This document shows positions 44,236 to 59,000 of a DNA stretch of 64,000 bases, one piece after another; the stretch's first letter is position 1, and the number at the start of each line of letters is the position of its first letter. A model generated the notes under the pieces. That model was not told the DNA's origin. It was given only the letters and a program-made list of their open reading frames with translations, and searched no databases. The DNA comes from Membranipora membranacea (lineage: Eukaryota > Bryozoa > Gymnolaemata > Cheilostomatida > Membraniporidae). A program made the position numbers and the translations under genes. Location: contig OU612067.1 of NCBI GenBank assembly GCA_914767715.1, positions 12,219,001 through 12,283,000 on the forward strand. The letters are read 5' to 3'.

Positions 44236-44469
44236 CTATACCTTTTATTGAGTTAGCGCAATTTATGCCCTGAATAATTTCAGCCACTGAAAAAACTCAC
44301 TGATAAGTGGTATCTGTAAACCATTCTTTTGGCGTTACAGTAGCTCTCGCGCACAAAAAAAAGTTACCCGCCATGTTCCGTTACGCAAAAGAATTCGATG
44401 CGATTAACATCAGATTAGAAGGACCTATTCCGAAAATGGTAGGTTTTTCCTTCTTGCCCTTCCAAAGCC

Positions 44470-46800
44470 TAGTGTGCTTGCATTTTTCCAAAACTCTTGA
44501 GAGTTGTATCACTTGCATAGACAACTTGTTATAACATAAGTATGATGATGATATATGCGTGGGCCCTGGCTATCATTCTAAATTGAATAATGCACAAGTC
44601 GCGCTTGCCTCCTCCTACAGTGTGTCAAAGATTAACAAGGGCAGGTGGGTGAATGAGCAAGTACAAAAGAGAGAGTACAAATGAGAGAAAGAAATCATTG
44701 AGAAACTCCAACTCTTCAACTAGCCAAGGCTACTCTTCAATACTGTTTGTTCCATCTACCCACTCAGCAAGCTAAATCTATTAGTCAGAGTAATTAACTG
44801 AGTAGGCCTGTAAAATGAAAGATTCTTGGTCTAAAGTCTTTGAAAAATGGAACCGGAATAAATCATCCCTAGTAACGGTTGTCGTCAACACAAAAAAATG
44901 AGAAGAAACATGTATCAGAATAGGCATTCAGTGCTGTTCAACCCATCCCGATGCTGATGAGGGAGCGTAGAGCCTACTGCAACACCAAATGCTCTTACCC
45001 CCATCACCACCGCCAAGAACAAATGGTTAATATGCTTCTTAATGGCTACAATCTTATTGAAACCTTTCAAACTCGAAAAAGAAACCACTCTAGCAGTGAA
45101 ATGATTAAATTCTGCAAAATTTCCCACCCTCTATTACACGAACTTACGTTGTCCGTTGTTAAGATACTACAGTTTATTGTGATGGTGATGATGATTGCTT
45201 CTTAATGTGAAATGAATAGATTTAAACCAGTTTTAGTTTCCATTACCAACCTGTAAAACCTACATTTTTGCTCTCTTTTTATTAAAAAGGGGCATTTGTA
45301 ACCGAAATTGACGATCAATGCTAATGTTTGGCAGTCATGGTACTTGCCATGTATTAGATATTGGTAATCTGGTGCAGAATTGACAAACAAATAACACATC
45401 TTGGTAATCTGTATTAAAAAAGCAAAGTTTTGGGTAAAATTGCAAGGTCAGAGCAAAAAAGTCTCACTGATTTGCGGACTGCTGCTGCTGAACATAGGAT
45501 GGCAGTATATTTTATTGAAGAACTTGAAGTTATTTCCCCTTGTAAAGAGGTTAGTCCACTCAAGCTATGTGTATTTTGTTTGGCTGGTGAATTTTTGTGA
45601 CAGGAAACATACTGAAACAGTACAAGACATACTTAGGTTAGTTTTACTCATGAATCTCAGATCTCAGGCTTCACTTTGTGCCAATATTCAAAGGCTGATT
45701 TGTCACAACCTGTCCTTCTTGCCAAGTTATCTAAATTCCAAAGTGGGAGATTTCAATTAACAGCAATCCTGCACTGTAATGCAGTCGTACGAGGGTGCAA
45801 AGCCCCTGCCGCTGATGCTCTGAGAGCGTTTCTAGCCACTAGGAAGCGCTAAAAGAGGCATATTTGACTTGGGTAAAATACATTTTAATCAGCCACCATC
45901 AACACATTGGCCAATGGGACCTACATGCCCTTACTTTGCCAATGTCTAGTATTAATTGTATCGACCCATTGAAAATAGCAGTCTGATTTTGATACAACAG
46001 GTAAATCTGTTAACATTATTGAATAGCACAATTCCTTTTAAATTTGTGCGCAGAGACCGTACCAGTAGCTCATCGACAAGTGCTTGGAAAGTTACTAAAA
46101 AATTGCGATAGGACTGTTTTCTCTCAAATCTGGAGGAAATAGTGAAATTACAAAAATTGGGAAGTGGGCAGAAGCTGGTGTGGACATCTGGAAGGTCCCA
46201 CCTATATGGGGAGACTTGGCAAGTATGATACCTGTAATCCTATCATAGATTACAATTTCCCCTTTTCAGTGTGCAGGTTATTACAAGCAAGGAGTAAAGC
46301 TCCTTGTTACAAGGGAGGTTTCCGTTGTACAGGTAGAAAAGATGCTTGGTGGCTTCATGTTGTATATGAATAATTACAAACTGCTTCATCTTGGATATAG
46401 TACCCGTCAGTTGATGTTTACAGCACATTTCATTTTCTCTTAATCATACCCTTAGGCCATCAAGCATATCCAAAATGACACTCAACATTCTTTGAAATAA
46501 AAACAACTCTTTACTAAGCTATGTAATTATTTCCATATGATATCACTTCCTGGTTCAGATGATTTAACAATCACTCATCTCTTTTCAAAGTCAATAACAA
46601 ATTTGTAATAAGGGAAAGTCCCCTTCATGTTTATCACCTAACACTGTAGGGCAAGTATAAGCCAATATTATACTTTACTTCAGTTCAGACAGTCTATTAT
46701 TAGCACTGTTCTTGTGTGAGTACTAAAATCAAGATAAGATTTGAATGGAAAAGATAGCAAGTAAACATTCACAAACGATAGAGCCGACTCTTTGCCTTTC
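44470..46800. other. intergenic region upstream of gene C
   Basis: No supportable gene. At 45288-45400 a third, diverged copy of the foldback-element spacer occurs (GGGGCATTTGTAACCGAAAT, TTGGCAG, AATCTGGTGCAGAATTGAC) outside the element's ends. Confidence 0.5.
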
Positions 46801-46807
46801 AATGTTT

Positions 46808-46851
46808 AAGTAAATCTAACTCAGGCTTACTCGCTTTTAACAAGGAAGTTA
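46808..46851 (+). promoter_or_regulatory. candidate promoter block of gene C
   Basis: AAGTAAATCTAAC at 46808 and TTAACAAGGAAGTTA at 46837 match the gene A upstream blocks in order and similar spacing; the ETS-like GGAAGT lies ~160 bp before the ATG. Confidence 0.4.
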
Positions 46852-47005
46852 ACTGAATAGGTAGTTGGCTGTTAGAGAAAAGTGTCCCATTTGTCTACTT
46901 GATTTAGAATTGATAACATTGTCTGAATCTGTAGCTTGCGTTCAGTCTTAAAACTACCTGTCAACGAGATATGAGCTACTGAGTACTGATACTAAGGAGT
47001 CAACC

Positions 47006-47066
47006 ATGGTATGCTTCAAGCATTTCTGGACTATTCTAGCTGGCCTGTTCTTCCTACTGGTTTCAG
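47006..47066 (+). CDS. gene C exon 1: signal peptide
   Basis: MVCFKHFWTILAGLFFLLV: a basic start and a strong hydrophobic core. Phase 1 donor GTAAGA, equivalent to gene A exon 1. Confidence 0.8.
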
Positions 47067-50000
47067 GTAAGACTACGACTGCATTCTTGAGTTTCTGTGT
47101 TGTGCCGCAGTGCGATAACTATGGATTTAAGAGGTAGTATACTGTATACCTGTGAGCTTATCCACGCTCTAATGGTATACACTAGAATTCAGCAAAAAGT
47201 CAGATGATCTCCTGCCAACAACTCAGTGTATGGCTTCACATGTATATCATGTTCTGCAAAGTTATGGACAGACATTTTTCACTACATTCTTATCGTTGTG
47301 CATATCCACAGCTTGAAAGAATTTTTCCATTGTCAACCACATTACTCCTCAAACCACATACTTTTGCCCAACGCCATGGGGTTAAATCTTTTCAACGATT
47401 AGGTTCAGGGCTGCCAACTCTACTTTTTAAAGAGTGTCATACAAGGAGCCCTCAATTACAGGTCTCTTATACCATTGATCGAATTAGGTTTGGAGATTGA
47501 CCGTTTAATACATGAGTCAAGCATGCCTGAACAGGAACCGGAAAGAGCATACAAATTATATCCATAAACGGTCATAGTTTGGTAGAGAATTAGCAAACAT
47601 GACTAATTGCTTTAGTTTTTCCTTGTCTGTATGTTTAATATTAGTCTCGACATCTGAGAGATAATCAAGCCATCCGAAGTTGACGAAGTGTAACACCTAT
47701 TGTAGAGGAGTGTTCTCAAATTGACCAATTCTTAGCTCTTGTAGGTGGTGCTCACTACCAGGGTGTGATGAGATATTACAGTAGATATCGCTTCGATTTC
47801 TATTTCTCATGGTAGTCATTCATCCTTAGCCTCCGGTCTAGATAGTGGATCGGATCGGCTACATTGTTACATTTACCAGGTACATGTTCTTCTTTGAATG
47901 AGTATTTCAGTGTTCGGAGTCGTTTTCTATGGATTCAGGGTGTGAGGTCGTTGACAGTGTTTTGTGTTGATTATCTGTACGAGGGGTTTGTGGTCAGTCT
48001 CAACAGCCACATTGTGTATGTCCTAAAATGTTTATCTCAAACTTCGAGCGATTCCACGCTTTTTGTAATGCTTCTCCCTTAATAGTCAATGTATCTGTTA
48101 GAATTTGATTACAACATTAACATCCGAATGGGGTGATATATGTAGTAAGCAGTCAGGAGTCGTCTTCTAGTAATATCTGATAACAACAGATTTGAATCTT
48201 GGGTCTTCTTTAGGTACTTGCACCATTGAGCCATTACTCACCATCTCGTCTGGCTGCTATTTGGCTGTGGTAGTTGCGTCGGTAACACCTTGTACTGTAT
48301 GTATAATGCGGTGGGTTCAATATCTTCCCTTAGCTGGATTCTTTACGGCTCAATGACATTGCCTTTGCATAAATATCAGCCAGCTCATGGTGAAACTTCA
48401 CAGATTTATCATCATTTACATCAACATTATCCGCATGTTTGATGTTACATCGTTTGAGACCAACCGGTGCACTGTTACTTTGATTATCCACGACATAAAT
48501 TGTTAAGATTGATTTATTGTCAAATCTGAGCTGCACTTTTGTGAGACCTCATACAAGAAACGTATACCACCTGCACCAAACAGTTTCCCATCTGAAGGTT
48601 GTAGCTTGCTCTGGTTTCCTCGATATGTCTGATACCACACACTGTTACCTCTGTACCTCAGTCAACTTGCTGTTTGCTGAGAAACAGAAGATCGGGCTGC
48701 CCCTAAAGAGGGACGCAAGGTGCCCTCATCCTCATACTGAGAATGTGATGCATTCTAGAAAACTAGAATGCATCCTAGAGGTGAGGCCATAGAGGACCTC
48801 CTAATCATAAGTGTGCAGCAAGCTGCCAAAACTGAACTGGCACTAATCGGCCATTGGCAGTGACACTTTGATCTTAGCCAATAGGCCGAGAAGCCTTAAA
48901 ACCTTGAAAACAGACCCAACCGATGTGCTTTTTTTCTATCATTGGAATGGTCATAATACTGTGATAAGCAAAATAGAGACCTAGTGTGCAATATACCTGT
49001 AACTAAAGGTTTTAATTTTGTCCGTGAAAAATTTGCGGCTCCTGATAGGGTATTCCCATGGCTGATCTCCGCTGCAAAAAAGCGGAAAAAAAAATACAGA
49101 GGAGATAATTGGTGTGATTTAACATCCATAAAATCATTATGATCCTAACTCTTGAGATTAGATATCATTTCTACGCCTACTGCCTCCACTGCAGAATGGG
49201 AGTGTATGGTTGAGGGGCAACGTCAAAATCAAAATTCAATTAACCAAAAACTTTAATAAAATAATATTAAATTAAAATCAACCAATGTAAAATCTCTTGA
49301 TTTGATTTTATACTTATTATCGATAATTAATTCATTACAACTTCTACCTATAACAGCTCTCATTCGTCAATTTTTTTTACTTATTTTCTTTATTAAAATA
49401 TTTCAGCTGAGTCGCGACAAACATGGCCCAAGAACGTTGCGGAGGGTAAATCCGTAGGTATCCATAAAAGCTCCACATCTCCAGGCAGATTTCAGAAGTT
49501 TGGAGACAAGGTAAACCTAGTAGACGGCTTGTGGACAGCAACACTACAGCCCAATAATAATGCACCTACAGGATGCTCTGGATGTTTTGCTAGCAACGCT
49601 TTTGGAGGATACTGGCAGGTCAACCTTGGGACAAAATACTTTGTCCGTTATGTTAAGATAGTAGGAGTCACAGGTGAGATTCAATAGTCAAATGTTACTT
49701 TTCTCTAATAGGGCCAAAGAGCCAATTATGATCCAATGTGACCTTCAAATGGAATTTGGGAGCAATGTCAAAGTGGCATACATATATATTTGGTTAATAT
49801 CAGAGGGTGAGGGAGAAAGTTGAATAAGCAAAATTCTATTTTGTGCAACATAGTATATGACGGAAGGTCTCATTAGTTCCAATTAAGCTTTGCCACCCCA
49901 TGTATATATAATCGAAAGTCTTAGAGCATCAATTTTCCAATTCTGGTACTCCTTGAGGGACCAGGGGTTAATAGTTTCTTTAATTCGAGAGTTTTCCCCT

Positions 50001-53000
50001 CATTTATTCCAACAACACAAAACAGACTGTGAAATATCAAGTCATTCATAGAAACAAATGGATTGATCATTTTGAAACGTTCCTCCAACATCAAAAATTC
50101 TACTGACCCAGTTACTGTCATTTCGAACAGCAACTGTGCACAGTTGAACATTTCTTTCAAAATTGTCATCTCTGAGTATGAATTGTTGGTAAAAAACACG
50201 TTTATCTGCATTATGGTCAGGCAATGGGGTTCACATGTCATCCTTAGAGCATTGAGAGTCTTTGGTGATTAAACTTTGAATATCATATATTGCATCACTT
50301 GCTTTTAATTTTTTGACTTTATAATGATTTATTGTATCGACCAAAACATTGATTGTTAGGCATTGTCAAGCTGAATTTTACACAGGTTGACTACAATGGC
50401 AATATTTGATTACAGCAAAAAACTTGTTTACCCTTGAGATTATTTATTTTCTTACAAAGTATGCTTATTTGGATAAAGGATAATTGAAAAACAATAGAAA
50501 GATTAAAAAAATAATTGATGTGAGAGTTGCATTTTTTCTATGTAAGAATAAAGTTGTTTGTTTAACACTTACCATGACATCTAAATTGTTAAGTTAATCA
50601 AGATAATTACATCTCACAGTAAAAGGAAATTAGAAATCCTTGTACATTTTTGATTGTTACTCTTTTTATTAAATAATTGCTAGCAACATAGGGCACAAGT
50701 GTTTTAAATAGATTGATCATGATAATTGCTTGCTATCGAACTCAGCAAGGCATAATTTGTATACAATCAGGTTTCTCTTATGAGATAACTGGGCTGGACA
50801 TAGTTGTATCTGAGAATAGTGGAGGTGATGGTGAGGAGATGCGGTACACAAGAGATCCAAACAACCGTATCACACGTCATGACCTTCAGTATGTGAGATA
50901 TGTACAGTATGTGAGACTCAAGACAACTGAGTCATCTACGGGGATGGTATTCGATGAAGTCGAGGTGTTCGCATATAGTAAGTTAGCATATCTATCAATT
51001 CAATAATTCAACAGAACAATAGCTGGCATTGTTTCATCCTCTTTGTGAGTGTTTTTTTTTTAGTTTCTTTGGCATAAATTTCATTTGATGCGAATGTTTT
51101 TTGAAAGTCAACCATCGTGAAAAAAGTGTTTGATGCGCACTCACTAGCTGTTAAACTTCAATAAACAAATATCATATTTAACTTATTTTTAGTATATTTT
51201 TTACGTTTCCTGATTTCCAGGTTTGGGTGGTGATAAGGGTCGCAAACTTTCATGCTTTGACATCATTATTCAGTTTAGATAATCTGCTTCTGGTGTCAAT
51301 AGAGAAAGGAATGTCTTTTTAAATATTGGTGGACACAGTCGGTGCTATTGATAGAGACTGGAATGCAGTGTTGAGTATTATTCATTGCAAAAAAAAAGAT
51401 TTTTCTTGTAACAGTCTTTGAACAAGTATCCACCCCATGCATCCTGGTGTGGACTTTGGGAAGTCTTCTCAAACTAAATTGTATTTGACTTAGCATTGTG
51501 GCCTGGTGGTTGGTATTTTCTGCTTGACCTTGGATTCTGCTGTCTTTTGGCCTAATCATAGTTTGAACAATATCAAATTTTTTGAAACCGCTTCAACTAA
51601 AGGCATTTCAGTTCTCGTTTGATAACATTTCCAATAAATTTCAGACACACAGCAGTTTATCCCCCGTCAGCTCAGTGCAACCAGTGCCAGCGGAACATCC
51701 ATTACATTAAGCTGGCAGGCACCACAGTCAGCAACAGGAAACATAAAATACAGGGTGAGATTCTTTTCTAACAAGCAAAAATCAAATGGGTTTAGAGTGA
51801 TATAAAAGTTTTATGGTTGCATCACCTATTAACACATTATTTATCATCTTTACAGGCTTATTTTAAATCACTTACGGCTAGTACACTGCTGGGATATGCA
51901 CAACATTTGACAATTGCCATCTATGAACTTAGCTCATGAAAAACAATGTCAGATAATAGCCTCTAGATTTGTTACAGTACAAGTGTGGGGATAAGAACTG
52001 GTCTACCAAAGAGAGCTCTAACTCCCTAGTGTCAGCTACAGTTAATGGATTGGGTGGTAGTAGGAGTCATACATGTTTAGTTAAGGTGGAAAAATCTCCA
52101 AAAAATCCTGTCGAAGTCAATGGACAAACCTACTGTATAGGTAAGATCACCTGCAACTAATCTTTATACATAATAGTTGGAATACGAATTGTCCGCACAT
52201 GCACAGATGTACGCTCAGTTAAGTCTTGATTGAAAATTCCCTGCAGGTTGTTTTGTGATCAAGTGTCTGAGAAGTATAGTAATTGTCGCTCACACATGCT
52301 TCTAGGGCAAATAAGTAAGACTAAAAATAGTTGCTGATGACTGGTATTTCTAGATGATGCCAGCCCTACACCAGAAAACCTTGCAGCTGTTGTTACTGGA
52401 CAAATTACATCCGACCAAAGAAAAAGATGGATATATCGTATCAGCTGGACGGTAGGTAGATGTAAATCTATTACAATATAGATCAGACTAATATTTGGAA
52501 TGATCAGTATAATGCTCTATGATACGATTCGTAACGGGATGTTTTGTTCGTTGCTGATGCCAGTTTGAATGAATATTTTTGGTAATCACAGTATACGCTG
52601 TTCACATGTCATCTACCTTGATGAATTTAGCTGCTAATATGGCTTTTCATATGCATTGCTAAAGCAATGCATGCCGATATTGTAACTGCGAAGTTATACA
52701 ATATGATTTTATAGATGCCGTCAGAATATCGACTTGAGTGCTTGACAACAGTAAACGGAAAATTTCAAGTTGAGATTGATAATTATGTCTTTGGAAATCT
52801 ACCAGTTATGCGTTTCACATATCTCACTGATGGGCATGTGAACCTACGTATCAGAATATGGTCACGCAACAACGTTGATCATATCTCTGTTACTCCAGCC
52901 CTTCTGGAATTTGTAACACAAACCGGTTTGCGTGAGTAAATTTCTGTAAATTAGCAATAGCTCTAACTAACTAGGCACATGCTGGTAAATCTGTCATTAT

Positions 53001-56000
53001 TTAATTCCCCTGTTGAATGTCTATTTCAATCTTATTCTGACAAAACAACTGTCATCACTTTACCGTCTTTGCTCAACAGAGAGCCTTCTTTTACACTTAG
53101 ATAGACGCAGCAGCAGCAAATCCAGGTATATAAGCCCTTTAAAGTAGAGTCTTTTGATAGTTTTTCTGCTGCAAACTTAATGTTTGTTTGTTTCTGTGGG
53201 AATTCCAGCTCCACAAACTGCACCTAGAAGTGTTACTCTGACAGCTCCTACTGATAACTGTGTGGAAATATCGTACACAGAAGTTCAATACCCAAATGCT
53301 CCATCATCTCAGATTGAATATCAGGTAGGTTTATATTTACTATGTTTTTTAGTACCTCGCCAGTCAAAAAATTCTGACACTGATGAAGATTAAAAACCCA
53401 TTCAACATTTAACTTTGATACTCATAAGAATTGCACAAACCATTTTCGATAAAGATATAGCTCCTTTGATATACCACGTAACAAGGTTTCTGAGCACTCA
53501 GTGAAGCCATTTCCCTAACACTCTCTTTTTCTGGTCATATACCCTATAGGTTGTATTGTATCGAAATAAAATCTCTTGCTTTTTCCGGCTTTACAACCTT
53601 TATTTATTTCTAAAAGAAAGGAAAGGATGATTTTCACCTGTGTTGTAAAGCATCAAGTGGTAGTATAACATAATATGATTATGTTTCTAACTTCCTTGTC
53701 ATTAAACTGTTTGCTGATTTTTCAATTTCCTTTAGTGCAAATGTACTTCAAATGGCGACTGGGGAGTGATTCCACAAAATGGCCGAATCTGTATATACAC
53801 AACATATCTACATGTGACATGTCAGATAAGGGTAGTCAACAATGATAATAATGAGATTAGTGATACAGCTTCAGCTTCTGTATATACAAAATGTCGTGGT
53901 AAGAATTGTTCTGGAATGTAATCTCATTTCTCGTAATTACAGTTTTTGTAATGTACAACTAAGGTGTGTATCGAAACTACTGGTTACACGGTCATATAAA
54001 ATCAACCTCACTACTATTTTACAGCCCCGAGTAAACCACGCAATATACACTACAGAGATGATGGTTTGGAGAGAAATGGTGATCGAATGATGAGAAAGTA
54101 TAGAGTTACCTGGGAGGTATGTCAGTTATCTATCGGATGGAAATTTAGCGTTTACGGATGTCGATGAAAAATTGTTCATTTGGATGGAATACAGTTTAAA
54201 TTGTCAACATAAATTTGTTAACACAATTTCTGCAAAATCAATATTGAGACATTGACCCAAGTTTTACTGTGCAATGCAAAGGTCATCCCAATACCAATGA
54301 GACTGAAAATGATGTCACTTCATAATATATATAATTGGTCCAATTTGCCAGTTTATACTTACATAATATAATGATCACTCTAATGTTATAATTGTTTTCA
54401 GTATTTTTCCGGTAAAGAAATTTTGTAAGAACTTTATACCTTCCCGAATTATTACTCCAATACAATGTAATGAAACTGGGAATGATGTCATGTGGCAATA
54501 CATTTAGTTTACCAATTTGTTCCTGTATCTAATGATCATTTTACTGATATACTAGTTTTCAGTTGTCCAATCTATCGTGGTAGCACAGTTGATAGAGGCT
54601 GGTTCACTGGCGCAGGAGGCCTGGTTACAATCTCCATTTGAGGCAAAAAGTTTCATGTAAATTATGCAATTTGACACAGTTGCATCATAGTGACATCTAA
54701 GAGCAGATGATAAATCTGAAATCAGAAATGAGATGGTGAGGATCACCAGAATTTCAAAACTATATAATCTATTTCAAGAACTGTTTATATATGACAAAAT
54801 CTGCTGCTGGGGACTTACGTTAGGTAAGGGTGAAGTCCCCATCATATTTTAACGGATGAGACGACTTTACTTCCTTGGAATTTTTTGTAGGCTCCTTCAA
54901 CAGAAAACTGTGACTCCATAAGTTCATACTCCTTCAAAGATCCACAGAACACATGGCGTTCAACAACATTGCTATTATATGACGCCTACACAGACGGAGA
55001 TGTGGGGGTCACTGTTAGCGTGAAAGCTGTAAACGACCCCAACAAGTCTTCTGCAGCTGAGAGTAAATCGTGGACTACATCCCCTTTCTGTGAGCTATTA
55101 TATGTATCTGAAAATACAGACTGTATGTGTAGACTATTGGTACCAGAGACTCATGTGACGTTATGATGAAACACTGAATTATCTGAGACAAGTCTTGGGT
55201 TTTATTAATGGATTGTGTTGTGATATGCAAGGTAGAAGTAGACACCAGCCTCCATAGGCTTAGCTTTCAAAGCATGCTGGGCAGACAATTTTTTTCAATT
55301 TTTTTTTAGATCCGCAATTAGCACCGGGAAGCTTTACTTTAACTGCAGACTCATCGACATGTGTAAGGATGAACTGGAGTCCCCCTCTCTATCCTAATGG
55401 TGGTGTCACATCCTATAAGGTAATAATTATTGTTTCGTCTAAATACTCAGATACTTCTGTACTATATGCTTTTTCTTAAGGTGATTGCTCAGCGTCATGT
55501 TCATTACTAAATTCCCAATTTATTTTATACATCAGCATGGCCATCCCCTAGTCTTTTTTTAGAAATTTCTATGCCTCTTCAATTCCATTTTCACAAGGAC
55601 AAGGAAATTTTAGGATTCCTGTAAATGAAAACTTCTCACTAAAAATATCAGAAGATATTGACTACTACCAAATAATCAAGAAACCTACTCGGAACAATAA
55701 AATACTGGATAAATGCTTCACTAGAATCAAGAACGGCTACAGTCACTGCCACCAACTTGCTATACTGGGCGTTTCTGATCACCATGTCATGCATTTAATA
55801 CCTAGCTACAAGCCTCTGTCTAAAACTAAACCTTCATATATCACATGCCGTCAATATACAGATGAGAACTGCGAAGCTCTACCTACAGGCTAGTTTGGAT
55901 ATCACCCTGTGGGATAATCTTTTGGATGAACCCTGCATTGATAAACAGACAGATGTGATCTCCGATTACACAAACTTCTGTACGGACCTGTGTATACCGA

Positions 56001-59000
56001 CGAAAACATTTAAAAGGCATGCAAATCAGAAACCATGGATTACCAAGCACATAGATGGTTTGATTGTTCGGAAACAAAAGGCTCACCAAAGTGGAAATAG
56101 AAAACTGTATCATAAACTTAAAAAATCAGTCACCAAAGAAATCACCAAATCTAAAGTGGAATACTCTAAAAGAACTTAACAACATCTAATCAATGAACCG
56201 GCCAGAGCTTGGAAAGATATAAAAACATTAAATGGACTTCCTACATCAACCTCTGCAACTGAACATGAGATAAAATACAAACCAGACGACCTGAACACAT
56301 TCTTTGCACGCTATGAGAAACCTAAAGTAAATAACCCAGATGTCGATAAAACTAAAATGACTGCTCCTCCATTTGAAGTGAATGAAGAAAATGTACTGAA
56401 ACAACTCAAAACAATTAACACTAGGAAAGGAGCTGGATCTGACGGACTAATCCCTAAGGTCCTTAGGATATGTGCCTACCAACTAGCCCCTATTATTACT
56501 AAACTCTTCAATAACTCTATAGAGCAACATACAACACCTAATCTATGGAAATCTGCTGTAATAAAACCACTACCAAAAGTCACCACAACAACCCAACTCA
56601 AAGACTATCGCCCGATAGCCATAACCAGCTGCCTATGTAAAATGTTAGAGAGACAACTTAAAATATACATAACTAAACACACAGCCATGGACCGCCATCA
56701 GTTTGCCTACCGCCAGAAAAGATCAACACAAGATGCTATCTTATGCCTTACAACTACTATCACACACTTTATTGACAAAGCAGCCTCTAACTATGCAAGA
56801 TGTTTATTTTTGGAATTTTCTTCTGCTTTCGACACCATCAGAGTAGAGTATCTAATCCCCGTGCTGCAACACTGCAACAACTGCTTTTGACCCCTTTATT
56901 CGGTTGAGCGACTCTGTTTTGCATAGTTTGATTATGTTTTTCAACTGACTTTGGATTGCTATTTGAGGCTTGTGTTTATAATATTTGTTCATAGTATAAA
57001 TGTACAGGAAATGACTCTTGGTCAAACACGAACGGGAACATCTACACACAAGATCAATGTGGTTATGATGCATACACAGAAGTAGAATGTCAGATAAAAG
57101 CAACCAATCAGATAGGAGACAGTGATGAGGCTTCCCAAAGTATACGGACACTTTGTACATGTAAGTTTAATAGTGTAGTGCTGTTATTCTATACAGCCAG
57201 TGTTATTTTAACTTGCTCCCAACATATTGAAAAGAAACAAAATGACTCTGACCCCCACCTTGACCGAGTTTATCAACTGTTCATTAAATAACTCAGTCTT
57301 TCCTGACTGCCTTAAAATAGCGAAAATAACACCAATTTTTAAGAAATGGTCAGTGAATAATCCACCCAAAATCTGTCGTGAGTGAAATGTCTAAAATAGC
57401 TGCAAAAATTGTCACAATCAAATATTATATCACCTTGAAACTAATAGGTTATTGACTTATTTCCAATATTGATTTTGACCAAAGAAAAATACCCACCAAG
57501 CGGTGTCCCACAGGGTTCAGTTATTGGACCTTTACTGTCTTTCATTTACATAAATGATTTGCTTTCAGTCTCAGGCAAGTTAAAGTATGTTCTTTTTGCT
57601 GATGATACAAATCTGATATCAGAAAACGGGAAGCTTACTGAAAATGAACTTTTGAAGATTCAGGATTGGAGAATTGAAAATAAGCTTTTGTTAAATTTTG
57701 AAAAAAACCTTATATTTTGAAAAGTTTTATAACATCTAGTTTCACCCAAATTGAATTTCTTTGTCATGCTTCGACATCTCACAAAAGATTTAGCCCAAAA
57801 AATGATGATCAATGACTATTATACTTTCATTTGCCCCGTCCTTTAATATGGACTGGAATTCTGGGGCCACCCTTCCGATGTCGCTTTGCTGTGAGTACTA
57901 GTGCGCCAAAAAAAGGCACTGAGAGTTGATTTTAAACGATCACTGAATTCTTGAATCACATTCAATTTTCAAGAGTCCAAAATTTTGCCTAAAATTATGC
58001 TATCTATTAAAAACTATGAAAATTGATGATGATTGAATTAAATTAAAATGAAAATTTGGGAGGAGATCAGTATTCTACTCCAGTGTTGAGCTGGTATCTG
58101 GCCACGCTCTTGACGTTCTTGATCTTCCTCTTCGGGCTTTCAACGGAGCCAGGCGGCTCACCTTGGGGATGAAGTGTCGACTCTGGCTCCATGAGGGGCC
58201 TGGATATATGGTGGCCTGCGTAGGCCGCAAGGAGGATATACTTCTGGAACAGGATTGCCACAACTCGAGTTTCGGGCCATCCGGCGCTCCTTTTGTTTTT
58301 ATTGGTTTTCATTTCAGTACTACCTACTGAATTTTAATTACTGAAACAATAAACAGAGAACAAAATAAATGTTCTCACCAACAAGTGAGTAATGCCCGAC
58401 AGGTAACAGTTGGCTAGAACAATGTAATCTGAATACCATACAGTTATGAATTGAAACTGCTTTCAAGGACCATCTCACATCAATCTATGTTAAAAAAATT
58501 ATTAGAATTCTCAAAGCAACCTATTGTCAAGTAAATAGTAACATCTCTATCAGGGATCGATGAAACGTATCCAGAAATTTCAAATTATATTCTTCATCTT
58601 CATTTATACCTAATAATAACTTGTTTAAAAATGATCCTGTGAAAAATTATTGTATTGCGGCAAAATATCTGGCCGGGCCTAATTTCCGAGAAATTTAAAA
58701 GTGATTATAATCTGACAATAAAAAGTGGAGTTGATAAACCATGTATCAGAGAGTTAACTATTATGGAGGTCAATTTATCCCCCAATAAGTAGGACTGCTT
58801 CAATGCAATTTTGTAACATCATAACTTGCTGGAAGTAGGACTGCCGCTGGTAATTAATCTTAAGAAAATTCCCAGGCGTTAACAAGCTTTTAGCGTGGTT
58901 CGGAAAGGTTTATGTACAACACAATCAAAAACTTTCTTAAGTTGTCAGAAAATCAAACTCAGGCCATACAATCTAATGTTGTTTTAGCAGTGCACATGAA

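Larger units (their letters stand above)
38890..44457. mobile_element. ~5.6-kb foldback/MULE-like element with tandem repeats inside its inverted ends
   Basis: The outer ends match in inverted orientation over about 220 bp (38890-39110 and 44232-44457), starting GCAAGAAGGAAAAACCTACC on both sides. Flanks CTTTCCAAAG (left) and CCTTCCAAAG (right) look like a 9-10 bp target duplication with one mismatch, the size typical of Mutator-type insertions. Inside each end lies an array of ~105-bp units in opposite orientations, ~0.78 kb on the left and ~2.7 kb on the right. The central ~1.65 kb has no recognisable transposase, so the copy is non-autonomous. An exact superfamily cannot be assigned by eye. 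Confidence 0.7.

Noticed and set aside
47204-47500. 98-codon frame in gene C intron 1
   Set aside because: No splice-compatible borders with exons 1 and 2 and no counterpart in gene A.
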